From Arthrobacter sp. AFG20 (GTDB lineage Bacteria > Actinomycetota > Actinomycetes > Actinomycetales > Micrococcaceae), in assembly GCF_002892795.1 (NCBI RefSeq), contig NZ_PJMC01000004.1, positions 186,001 to 250,000 on the forward strand: a DNA stretch of 64,000 nucleotides. The letters are read 5' to 3'. The position numbers were made by a program, and so were the translations under genes. Under the pieces are notes generated by a model that saw nothing but the letters and a program-made list of their open reading frames with translations, was not told where the DNA came from and made no database searches. This document shows positions 57,450 to 64,000 of the stretch, piece after piece; the stretch's first letter is position 1; every line of letters starts with the position of its first letter.

Positions 57450-57506
57450 TCGGGCGGATCGCACTGCCGGACCAGCATCCGCCAGCCCGGATGCGGGTCC
57501 CCGGCG

Positions 57507-58019
57507 TCAGCCCTGCTGCGCCGCCCATTCTTCGACCCGGCGGTTGCTCTCCTCTTCGGAGAGGTCTTCCACCCGGGTCATGATGGACCAGCGGACGCCG
57601 AACGGGTCCCGGATGCTGGCGTACCGGTCGCCGGAGACAAACGTGGCCAGCGGCTCGCGGATCGTAGCCCCGGCCTGTGCTGCGCGCTGCACCAGGGCGT
57701 CGGCGTCCGGGCAGTAGAGGCCAAGGGAGTAGCAGGCATTTTCGCCCTCCGGCGCCGGAACCAGGTGGTATTCGGGGTTGGGTTCGCCGAGCTGGAGGTG
57801 GCCGTTTCCGAAGTCGAGTTCCGCGTGGACCACCACTCCGCCCATCTCGGTGGCGCCGACCACGCGGGCGCCGAACACGTCCTTGTAGAAGGCGATCGCT
57901 TCCCTGGCGTTGGTCACGGCAAGGAACGGGGTGAGGCTCGTCAGGCCGTTCGGGATTCCGTGCGTGGTGTGCTCTCCGTGGGCGGCCGCGGCGGATTCGG
58001 TGCTTGTAGTATCTGTCAT
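57507..58019 (-). CDS. VOC family protein (PhnB-like)
   Basis: A 170-residue VOC protein of the PhnB/YdcF-like type: LTPFLAVTNAREAIAFYKDVFGARV, then LDFGNGHLQLGEPNPEYHLV and YASIRDPFGVRWSIMTRVEDLSEEE at the end. About 25 polar N-terminal residues precede the fold. The ATG at 58019 has a weak ribosome binding site. It is divergent from the AraC-type gene at 58085. Confidence 0.85.
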   Translation of the reverse strand: MTDTTSTESAAAAHGEHTTHGIPNGLTSLTPFLAVTNAREAIAFYKDVFGARVVGATEMGGVVVHAELDFGNGHLQLGEPNPEYHLVPAPEGENACYSLGLYCPDADALVQRAAQAGATIREPLATFVSGDRYASIRDPFGVRWSIMTRVEDLSEEESNRRVEEWAAQQG

Positions 58020-58084
58020 GTCTATGACGCTACGTGCCCTGCCAGCGGCGGCGCTTGGAGATTCGCGACAGTCTGAGGGGACCA

Positions 58085-58876
58085 ATGGAGAGTTCGTTCA
58101 AGGGGATCCTTTACCCGGCGCGGCTTCCCAGCTTTCACCGCCTTCCGGCGCCGGCCGCCGTGGCGGAGCTAGTCCAGTGGTTCTGGATCCCCGAGTGGGA
58201 CATCGAGCCCGGCCGCACCTCCCGCCAGCAGCTGATCGCATACCCCGGCTCGAACCTCGTGGTGCAGCCTGAGCGGGTGGTCTGCTCCGGCCCGACAACG
58301 CGGGCGGCCCATCGGGACCTTGCTGGACGGGGCTGGGCGGTTGGTGCGCTGCTGCGTCCGGCGGCCGTGCCGCTGTTCACCGATGATCCCGCCAGCCTGC
58401 GGGACACGGAACTGGCCGTGGCTGCGGAAGGGCTGCATCTTTCCGTCTCGGAGGTCATGGACACGCACGACGGCGATGCCCGCCGGGAGCGGGCAGTGGA
58501 TGCCTTTGTGCGGTGGCTGGCTAGCTTGGCAGGGCCTGGGGTGTCCGAGGAGGCGCTGCTGGCCAACCGGCTGATGGATGTCATTGGTTCGGACGCCTCT
58601 GTAATCCGGGTGGAGGACGCGGCGTCTGCGCTGGCGGTTTCGCAGCGGACTCTGCAGCGTGTGGCCAGGAAGTACGTCGGCCTCAGCCCTGCCGCGCTGA
58701 TCCGCCGTCGACGGCTTCAGGACGCTGCCGAGCGGACGCGGCTGGATCCGTCAGCGGACCTGGCAGCGATAGCTGCCGAGCTTGGGTACGCCGACCACGC
58801 ACACCTGACGAATGACTTTCAGAAGTACCTGGGCTTCACCCCGAGTGCGTACAGGCGGGCGGTTGCCGGGGATTGA
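58085..58876 (+). CDS. AraC family transcriptional regulator
   Basis: A 263-residue regulator. An N-terminal domain (FHRLPAPAAVAELVQWFWIPEW) of the DUF6597 type precedes two helix-turn-helix motifs: SALAVSQRTLQRVARKYVGLS and AAELGYADHAHLTNDFQKYLG. GAGGGG lies four bases before the ATG. Its divergent VOC neighbour is a likely target. Confidence 0.88.
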   Translation: MESSFKGILYPARLPSFHRLPAPAAVAELVQWFWIPEWDIEPGRTSRQQLIAYPGSNLVVQPERVVCSGPTTRAAHRDLAGRGWAVGALLRPAAVPLFTDDPASLRDTELAVAAEGLHLSVSEVMDTHDGDARRERAVDAFVRWLASLAGPGVSEEALLANRLMDVIGSDASVIRVEDAASALAVSQRTLQRVARKYVGLSPAALIRRRRLQDAAERTRLDPSADLAAIAAELGYADHAHLTNDFQKYLGFTPSAYRRAVAGD

Positions 58877-58891
58877 GCGCGTCGAAATCCC

Positions 58892-59971
58892 CTAGCCGTC
58901 GGTAGAGGGCTCAAATGAGGTACGCGTTCCTGCGTCCGTGCCCTTGCCCGAGCCCGACGTGCGAACGAACTTCCAGTTGAAGGACCCGTCATCTTTGAGG
59001 GTCATCCGAAGGAACCCGTGGGTTTTGTCGAACCGCTTTGCGATGAAGGGCGGGCTGTTCGTGAAGGCGCGGAGGCCGATCCCTCCCGTGGAAACCTGGA
59101 ACGCTGTCATCCCGTCACTGACGCACTGATCCTCGTTGTTGACCGGACATGTGCGTTCGTAGTTGTGTTGTGACCCTGACAGGGTCAGACGGACCCGGTG
59201 CTTGTACATCACGTCGATCCACGGCTTGTGGTCCAAGGCCCGCTCGTGTTCGTCCGTGTCCGATGTGAAGTACGGTTCGTGGTACACAACTGCCAGGTAC
59301 TTACCCGCCGCCTGGGCAGCAGTGAGGTTGTCGTCCAGCCACGTCGTCAACGCCTCAGCGTGCTCGGGGTCGTACCGCCAGTGCGCGGATGACAGGAACA
59401 CGAAGTGCCAGTTCCCGAAGTCCTTCGAGTACGGATCCCCGTTCCCGATGAACCCGCGCTGCTGGTTGATCGCAGCCTTCGCCGGGGCGCCCGGGCATTG
59501 GCCATTCATGAAGTTGTCGAGGTCCTCGTTACGGCCCGGTTCCCAGTCGTGGTTGGGGGCGGACACCCAGTACAGCTTGGGCTTGGTGCCACCCCATAGC
59601 GGCGTCCAGTACTTCACGTAGTCAGCGCAGTGCGGGGTGGCGTACTGGAAGTCCCCGAGCCCCAGGAACGCGTCAATCTGGTTCGTCTGCACCAGCCGGG
59701 TGATAGCCGCCCCATTCAGACCGGACGGGCTATCACGGTCAATGGTCCTGACGCCGTTCATGTCACCGACAGCAGCGATCCGAACATCAGGCGCGGGGAT
59801 CCGAGGCTTGCGTGGTGACAGTGGGGGTGGCACAACGAAGGTAGTACCAGTAGTTGGTAGCGGCACCTCCTCCGGGGTATTCCCACCGCCGATAGCGAGG
59901 GACGCGACCCAAAGGCCTGTCACGCCCAGGAGGATGGCGGACGTTCCTGCGATAACACGATTGCGACGCAT
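58892..59971 (-). CDS. Secreted metallophosphoesterase
   Basis: A 359-residue calcineurin-like phosphoesterase with a signal sequence or anchor (AGTSAILLGVTGLWVASLAIGGG) and a Pro-rich linker. Metal-binding motifs are VGDMNG near residue 70, GLGDFQYA near 103, APNHDWEP near 138 (NHE/D type), VVYHEPYF near 230 and SGSQHNYER near 266. It should hydrolyse phosphate esters outside the membrane. The structured element at 60021-60110 lies 50 bases upstream of its start. GGAGG lies 11 bases before the ATG. Confidence 0.87.
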   Translation of the reverse strand: MRRNRVIAGTSAILLGVTGLWVASLAIGGGNTPEEVPLPTTGTTFVVPPPLSPRKPRIPAPDVRIAAVGDMNGVRTIDRDSPSGLNGAAITRLVQTNQIDAFLGLGDFQYATPHCADYVKYWTPLWGGTKPKLYWVSAPNHDWEPGRNEDLDNFMNGQCPGAPAKAAINQQRGFIGNGDPYSKDFGNWHFVFLSSAHWRYDPEHAEALTTWLDDNLTAAQAAGKYLAVVYHEPYFTSDTDEHERALDHKPWIDVMYKHRVRLTLSGSQHNYERTCPVNNEDQCVSDGMTAFQVSTGGIGLRAFTNSPPFIAKRFDKTHGFLRMTLKDDGSFNWKFVRTSGSGKGTDAGTRTSFEPSTDG

Positions 59972-60020
59972 GGGGCCGAGCGCCTCCTTCCTGGGGGTGC
60001 GGTGTGCACTCCTGGCGGGA

Positions 60021-60110
60021 CGGGCGGCGGACTGGGTTAGGTAGCCAGATCCGGAGGGTGAACCCACGGCCACCGCCGTCCCAGTCGAAGTTTCAGTCCG
60101 CGTCCTTGGA
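60021..60110. ncRNA. Candidate structured element, copy 2
   Basis: This stretch closely matches 19301-19395 (shared blocks GGCGGCGGACTGGGTTAGG, AGCCAG, CGGAGGGTG, GGCCACCGCCG, CGTCCTTGGA). GGGTT (60034-60038) can pair with AACCC (60061-60065). It lies between the metallophosphoesterase (minus) and a secreted protein (plus). Further right, GTGGAGCA (60117-60124) and TGCTCCAC (60166-60173) form a stem followed by TGTTTT. A leader RNA is possible on either strand. Confidence 0.5.
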
Positions 60111-60246
60111 ATCAGCGTGGAGCACCTTGGGAATCTAAGGCGCCACGGGGCGCTCGAGTCCAAACTGCTCCACTGTTTTCCCAACCTTAGCCTCATACGA
60201 TCCGATGACCCTGCGGACTCGCGAACCTAGGAAAGAGAGAGGCGCC

Positions 60247-60888
60247 ATGAAAAAGACAGCACTCGGAGTACTGGCCCTGGCCGGAACTCTCGTCGTTCAA
60301 CTCGCCGGCGCCGGACCGAGCACCGCGGCGGACCGACTCACCACGAAAACGGACATGAGAGGCGAGGGAGTGACCGCGGAATTCGTCCGCACGGAGGGGT
60401 GCATCCAGACGAACGTCAGCGTGTTCGGCAGCGTCTTCACAGCCCGCGGAGCGACCCCGCCCGAGAAGGTAGGCTTCGTGTCGGTCACGCAGGTTAACAC
60501 CTGCACACTTGCGACACTGATAGACGGGTCGGGGGATGCGACTACGCTGAACCTGGCGGTTCCGAACGGGCTTTCTAACGGGCGCCTGAGGATGTCCATG
60601 GAATTCACGAACTATGCCGACTCCGAGAACCCGGTAGTTTCGGCGATGACGGCCGACCTGTCCTTCAAAGCTACGGCTCAGGCGGCCAAAACGTCTGAAA
60701 AGTCCAAATCCCGTTCCGAGGACGTCCGCTTTGAATCGTCGGAAAAGACCAAGGCCCGGCCCGTCTCTGCCGCCGGCACGGTGACGCTCGGGGACCAAAA
60801 GGTCCTTTCGCCGGATACTTCGTCGATCTCCGGGACGGCCGGCTCGGTGCTCAGCAAAGAGAAGACAGTAACCCGACCGGTGAAGTAG
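60247..60888 (+). CDS. Secreted protein of unknown function
   Basis: A 213-residue exported protein: MKK start, signal core (ALGVLALAGTLVVQLAGAG) and likely cleavage near STAA-DR. The mature part is rich in Thr/Ser and predicted beta strands, with two cysteines (EGCIQTN; VNTCTLA) that could form a disulfide. The C-terminus is low-complexity (SEKSKSRSEDVRFESSEK). GAAAGAGAGAGG precedes the ATG. It is divergent from the metallophosphoesterase and downstream of the structured element. Confidence 0.75.
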   Translation: MKKTALGVLALAGTLVVQLAGAGPSTAADRLTTKTDMRGEGVTAEFVRTEGCIQTNVSVFGSVFTARGATPPEKVGFVSVTQVNTCTLATLIDGSGDATTLNLAVPNGLSNGRLRMSMEFTNYADSENPVVSAMTADLSFKATAQAAKTSEKSKSRSEDVRFESSEKTKARPVSAAGTVTLGDQKVLSPDTSSISGTAGSVLSKEKTVTRPVK

Positions 60889-60914
60889 CGCTCTTGGCGC
60901 TTCCGGGCGGACGG

Positions 60915-61517
60915 TCAGCGCGGCAGCAGGACGCGGACCTGGGTTCTGATGTCCTGGACGATGTCGTTGACCGTGCTGGCAATATGGATGGGGGTTGCCA
61001 TGGCGAGGAACGTGATCGCGGAGGCGATTCGTGCCAGCGTCGCTGCGTCGCTGGGGCTAATGCGCTGGTCCTGTCGCAGCACTGCAGTGATGGCGGCCTC
61101 GGTCTGTACGGTGAGGGCAAGAGCGTCGCGGTGGTGGGGCTCCTCGGGGTCCCCGAAGACCATCTCGCGCAGGTAGGTGCGCCCGTTGTCTATTTGGATT
61201 CGGTTGCACTCTACGATGGGGCGGACGATCGCCATCACCGCTTCGAGTATGTCCGGAGTGCCCTCTGCGGCTGTTCTGCCTCGCTCGAGCGCGTCGGTGT
61301 AGCTGGAGTTTTGCACGAGCAGGAGGAGCTCACCCTTGGTCTTGGCGTAGAGGAACAAGGTACCCGTACCGATGTCGGCTTTGTCGGCGATTTGCTGCGT
61401 GGTGACTTCATCGACTCCGTGCTCGGAGAACAGCTCGCGGGCGGCGGCCGTGATGCGGTCGAGCTTCTGCTGTTTGTTCCGCTCGCGCCGGCCGGGCGGT
61501 TGTGGGGCGCGGGCCAT
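60915..61517 (-). CDS. TetR family transcriptional regulator
   Basis: A 200-residue repressor. The helix-turn-helix is VTTQQIADKADIGTGTLFLYAKTKGELL near residues 38-65, after RITAAARELFSEHG. The C-terminal helices would form the ligand pocket. GGAGGA precedes the ATG at 61517. A perfect-armed palindrome at 61543-61556, just upstream, is a likely autoregulatory operator. It lies downstream of the alpha/beta hydrolase gene in the same direction. Confidence 0.88.
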   Translation of the reverse strand: MARAPQPPGRRERNKQQKLDRITAAARELFSEHGVDEVTTQQIADKADIGTGTLFLYAKTKGELLLLVQNSSYTDALERGRTAAEGTPDILEAVMAIVRPIVECNRIQIDNGRTYLREMVFGDPEEPHHRDALALTVQTEAAITAVLRQDQRISPSDAATLARIASAITFLAMATPIHIASTVNDIVQDIRTQVRVLLPR

Positions 61518-61542
61518 CACGGGAGTCCTCCGAATTAGATCT

Positions 61543-61556
61543 CTGACCACGGTCAG
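61543..61556 (-). promoter_or_regulatory. Probable TetR operator
   Basis: CTGACC-AC-GGTCAG is a palindrome with perfect six-base arms, 26 bases upstream of the TetR start codon, typical for an autoregulated tetR-family gene. Confidence 0.6.
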
Positions 61557-61595
61557 TGATGATTGTATCCATTACCGTGTGGGCTGGGGCGTCCG

Positions 61596-62456
61596 TCAGC
61601 GGGCGAGGAACTCGACGGCGGCGGGAGCGAACCGGTCGTGGAACTGGAAGATTCCGCCGTGACCGGAGTCGGGGTAGATGATCAGCTCGGACCCGGTGAT
61701 GCGCCGGTGCAGGTCCTCGGAGAGGACGGAGGGCACCATGCGGTCGTTGTCGCCGTTGGCGATCAGGGTGGGCTGGGTTATCGTCGACAGGTCAGCGGAT
61801 GCCCCTAGTCCCCATTTCTTGATGGCCTTTAGCTGCGTCTGGAACGCCTTAACGGTGATCGGCGCATCACGCTCCGCCGTGCGCTCCTCGAGACGCTTCA
61901 CGAACGCCTTCCCGGCCCGCTTGCCGGTGGCGTTGCGGTTGAAGAACAGGAACTCCTTCGGATCCGCCCGGGTCAGGGTGGCACGCAGGATGTCGTAGTA
62001 GGTGATCCCGGCGATCTTGTCCATGTCCTTCCCGCCCTTCGGGCCGGTGCCGGCAAGGATGAGCTTGCGGACAAGTTCGGGGCGCTTGAGCAGGAGGGCC
62101 TGGGCGATCATGCCACCGAGCGAAAAGGCGAACACGTCAATCTTGTCGAAGCCGAGCGCCTTGATGAACGCGTAGGCGTCATCGGCCATCTCCTCGACGC
62201 TGTCGGGGACGGTGCCGGTGGAGGCGCCGACGCCGCGGTTGTCGAACGTGATGACGTGGTGTTCCTTCGCGATGGCGTCGATGATGCGGGGATCCCAGTT
62301 GTCCAACGTCGCGGCAAGATGCACGAAAAAAACGACCGGGACCCCGCCCCTGGGCCCCAGCTCGCGGTAGGCGAAGCTGACCCCGCCGGCATCGATGGTG
62401 CGGGCCGGCGCCTTTGCGTAGGACGTGATGGCCGGGTGGTTGCTGGTGGCGGTCAT
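61596..62456 (-). CDS. Alpha/beta hydrolase
   Basis: A 286-residue hydrolase of the haloperoxidase/esterase type. The core strand HVITFDNRGVGAS is followed by the nucleophile elbow FAFSLGGMIAQ near residue 115, where the first Gly of GxSxG reads Ala. IANGDNDRMVP supplies the acid region and DSGHGGIFQ the catalytic His. It overlaps the upstream oxidoreductase by ATGA, so the two are one transcript. Pairs of this kind are often TetR-controlled and detoxify carbonyls or esters. Confidence 0.88.
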   Translation of the reverse strand: MTATSNHPAITSYAKAPARTIDAGGVSFAYRELGPRGGVPVVFFVHLAATLDNWDPRIIDAIAKEHHVITFDNRGVGASTGTVPDSVEEMADDAYAFIKALGFDKIDVFAFSLGGMIAQALLLKRPELVRKLILAGTGPKGGKDMDKIAGITYYDILRATLTRADPKEFLFFNRNATGKRAGKAFVKRLEERTAERDAPITVKAFQTQLKAIKKWGLGASADLSTITQPTLIANGDNDRMVPSVLSEDLHRRITGSELIIYPDSGHGGIFQFHDRFAPAAVEFLAR

Positions 62457-63514
62457 GCTGATTCTCCCGGTGTGTGGTTGGTGACGAAGTCGCTGATGGT
62501 CGTTCCAGGGGTGGCGTGCCGGGGGTTGCTGATGACGGTCTTGCCGCGGATACCGCCCCTTTCCAGGGCGTGAAGGGCTTGGGGGGTCTGGTCAAACGGG
62601 AAGACGCGTTCGACGACGGGGCGCAGCACACCGTCGTCGACCAGCCCGGCGATCCGGGTGAGCTGGTCACCGCTGGCGCGCATGAAGAGGAATTCGTAGC
62701 TCACGCCGAGTTTCCTGGCTTGGCGCCGGATGCCGGCGCTGAGGCCGGTGACCGCGAGACGCAGCACCGGGTTGAGGCCGATCTCTCGCGCGAAGGCCGG
62801 GTCCGGCGGGCCGGAGATCCCGATGGCCTTGCCGCCCGGGCGAAGCACGCGGAGGGACTTCTCGAGGTTCCTGCCGCCGAGACTGTCGAGCACCAGGTCA
62901 TAGCCTTGGAGGAGCTGCTCGAAGTCCTGCGCGCGGTAGTCGACGATGTTGTCCGCCCCGAGCCCGCGAACGAATTCGGCGTTTGCGGCGCTGGCAGTTG
63001 TCGCCACGGTCGCGCCGAGATGCTTGGCAAGCTGGATCGCGATGGACCCGACCCCGCCGGCCCCGGCGTGGATGAGGACCTTTTGCCCCGGCTGCACGTT
63101 CCCGCGCTCCACGAGCGCCTGCCATGCAGTCAACGCGACCAGCGGCAGCGAGGCAGCCTCCTCAAAGCTGATCGACGCCGGCTTGAGGGCAAGATCGGCT
63201 TCGGCGACGGCGATCCGCTCCGCGAAGGTGCCGATTCGGGCCTTATCGGGCCGGGCATACACACCATCGCCCGGCTTGAAGCCGCGAACGTTGGCACCGA
63301 CCCGGATGACAGTGCCGGCGAGATCGTTTCCCAGGGTCAGTGGAAGTTTGTAGGGCAGGATCTGCTTGAACTCGCCCGCGCGGATCTTCTCGTCGAGCTG
63401 GTTGAGTCCCGCGGCATGCACTTGGACGAGCACGTCCTGCTCCCCGACGTCGGGCTCAGGGATGTCGGCCTCCCGCAGCGGCTCCTTGTACTTGGTGACG
63501 ACGAACGCTCTCAT
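62453..63514 (-). CDS. NADP-dependent quinone oxidoreductase-like MDR enzyme
   Basis: A 353-residue zinc-independent medium-chain reductase of the quinone oxidoreductase group. The substrate domain contains AAGLNQLDEKIRAGEFK; the coenzyme domain has VLIHAGAGGVGSIAIQLAKHLGA; LDSLGGRNLEKSLRVLRPGGKAIGI follows. No zinc-binding cysteines are present. GGAGC-type sites precede the ATG at 63514. It is the first gene of a unit with the hydrolase and the TetR gene. An inverted repeat at 63641-63654 upstream may be its operator. Confidence 0.9.
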   Translation of the reverse strand: MRAFVVTKYKEPLREADIPEPDVGEQDVLVQVHAAGLNQLDEKIRAGEFKQILPYKLPLTLGNDLAGTVIRVGANVRGFKPGDGVYARPDKARIGTFAERIAVAEADLALKPASISFEEAASLPLVALTAWQALVERGNVQPGQKVLIHAGAGGVGSIAIQLAKHLGATVATTASAANAEFVRGLGADNIVDYRAQDFEQLLQGYDLVLDSLGGRNLEKSLRVLRPGGKAIGISGPPDPAFAREIGLNPVLRLAVTGLSAGIRRQARKLGVSYEFLFMRASGDQLTRIAGLVDDGVLRPVVERVFPFDQTPQALHALERGGIRGKTVISNPRHATPGTTISDFVTNHTPGESA

Positions 63515-63875
63515 GGCCTGGTGCTCCTTTTTGCGCCGACTAAATGGTGAGGGTGGCCGGCATCAGCTGGAAAGTGCAGTCCGGCGAGGACGACTTCGCC
63601 GTTGTTCGGGAAAAGCGTCGCTCTGGCTGCTTGCAAATAATTGAGTACACTCAATATTGATCACACTCACAACTCTTGTCAAGAGCGATCGTCACGGCGG
63701 AGGGCAGTCGCAGTCCAGGTTCGGGAGCATGAGCTAGGGCACGTCCTTCACGCCGCGCGCGCCAGGGGACTCTCTATTTCAGGCGAGTCCCTTGGCGGGC
63801 AAGCTGGGCCGCCGTCGTTCACCCGTCGCGTTGACTGGGTCGGGCTGCAACCATCCGGCGGTTGGGTAGCCATGG
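63515..63875. promoter_or_regulatory. Intergenic region with an inverted repeat (63641-63654)
   Basis: No gene is convincing. TTGAGT-AC-ACTCAA at 63641-63654 has perfect six-base arms inside an AT-rich patch, 127 bases upstream of the oxidoreductase start. It is a plausible operator/promoter for the oxidoreductase operon. The rest shows no clear structure. Confidence 0.45.
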
Positions 63876-64000
63876 TCAGGCGAGGGTGGTGAGCCTGAGT
63901 GAAGCGACCTTTGCGGTTCCTTTGGTGGTGTACAGCGACACCCCGGTGCTGGAGGGGTCCGGGAAGATCAGTTCGGTGAGGGTGACTTCTCCGTCTTGGG
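63876..64000 (-). CDS. C-terminal end of a probable glycoside hydrolase family 32 enzyme, cut by the window edge
   Basis: The minus-strand frame ending at the TGA at 63878-63876 gives 40 residues: QDGEVTLTELIFPDPSSTGV, then SLYTTKGTAKVASLRLTTLA. The pattern (N/Q)DGxxxLTxLIFP followed by paired beta strands is the usual end of the beta-sandwich domain of GH32 enzymes (levanases, sucrases, inulinases). The catalytic domain is outside the window, so the call is tentative. Confidence 0.55.
   Translation of the reverse strand, partial: QDGEVTLTELIFPDPSSTGVSLYTTKGTAKVASLRLTTLA

Overview
The window looks like chromosomal DNA of a high-GC actinobacterium of the family Micrococcaceae, most like Arthrobacter or Pseudarthrobacter. 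The evidence is the strong G/C bias at third codon positions, frequent GTG starts, GAF-ANTAR regulators, an actinobacterial Holin-X/DUF3618 membrane-stress operon, a LacI-controlled sugar porter and DUF6766/DUF2243 membrane proteins. I see no rRNA, tRNA, CRISPR array, transposase, integrase or phage structural gene. The genus is inference from gene content.

Layout. 0-5.9 kb: a minus-strand string of small envelope genes (DUF6766, a lipoprotein, a Rho-N/SAP-like protein), an M20 dipeptidase, a YbdK-like ligase, DUF2243 and a small acidic protein. 6.0-18.3 kb: a signalling and stress region. It holds three GAF-ANTAR proteins, an ArsR-type protein with an ANTAR-like tail, a diiron/GT2/CDGSH operon, a four-gene membrane-stress operon ending in a MarR regulator, SelO, and a receiver-only response regulator. 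18.4-24.1 kb: small zinc-ribbon and VOC proteins, a sugar porter and its divergent LacI regulator. 24.1-26.1 kb: a Tat lipoprotein serine hydrolase bracketed by two copies of a palindromic repeat. 26.1-29.0 kb: an arsenic operon, arsR - aquaglyceroporin - 18-residue Cys-rich peptide - frameshifted arsC - trxB. 29.0-38.4 kb: assorted metabolic genes, two MFS/alcohol dehydrogenase regions and a rhomboid-like/DUF2156 fusion. 38.4-57.5 kb: a copper-flavoured stretch with two multicopper oxidases, a DUF305 protein, a CPH-type P-type ATPase, a small HMA protein and a CsoR-like operator, mixed with a GDSL hydrolase, a trypsin-like protease, a glycosyltransferase, a MarR/MFS pair and DUF202 membrane proteins. 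57.5-64 kb: VOC and AraC genes, a secreted metallophosphoesterase, a TetR/hydrolase/quinone oxidoreductase unit and the tail of a probable GH32 enzyme.

How the genes work together. The arsenic operon has no ArsB or Acr3 pump. It would reduce arsenate with ArsC and let arsenite leave through the channel, but arsC carries a one-base deletion. The tiny CC-rich peptide between channel and reductase is the most striking unannotated gene. The copper genes would export Cu(I) (ATPase), carry it (HMA protein) and oxidise it (secreted multicopper oxidase). Two intergenic sequence families, each present twice (18.3/44.6 kb and 19.3/60.0 kb), look like structured RNA or DNA elements that no coding feature explains.
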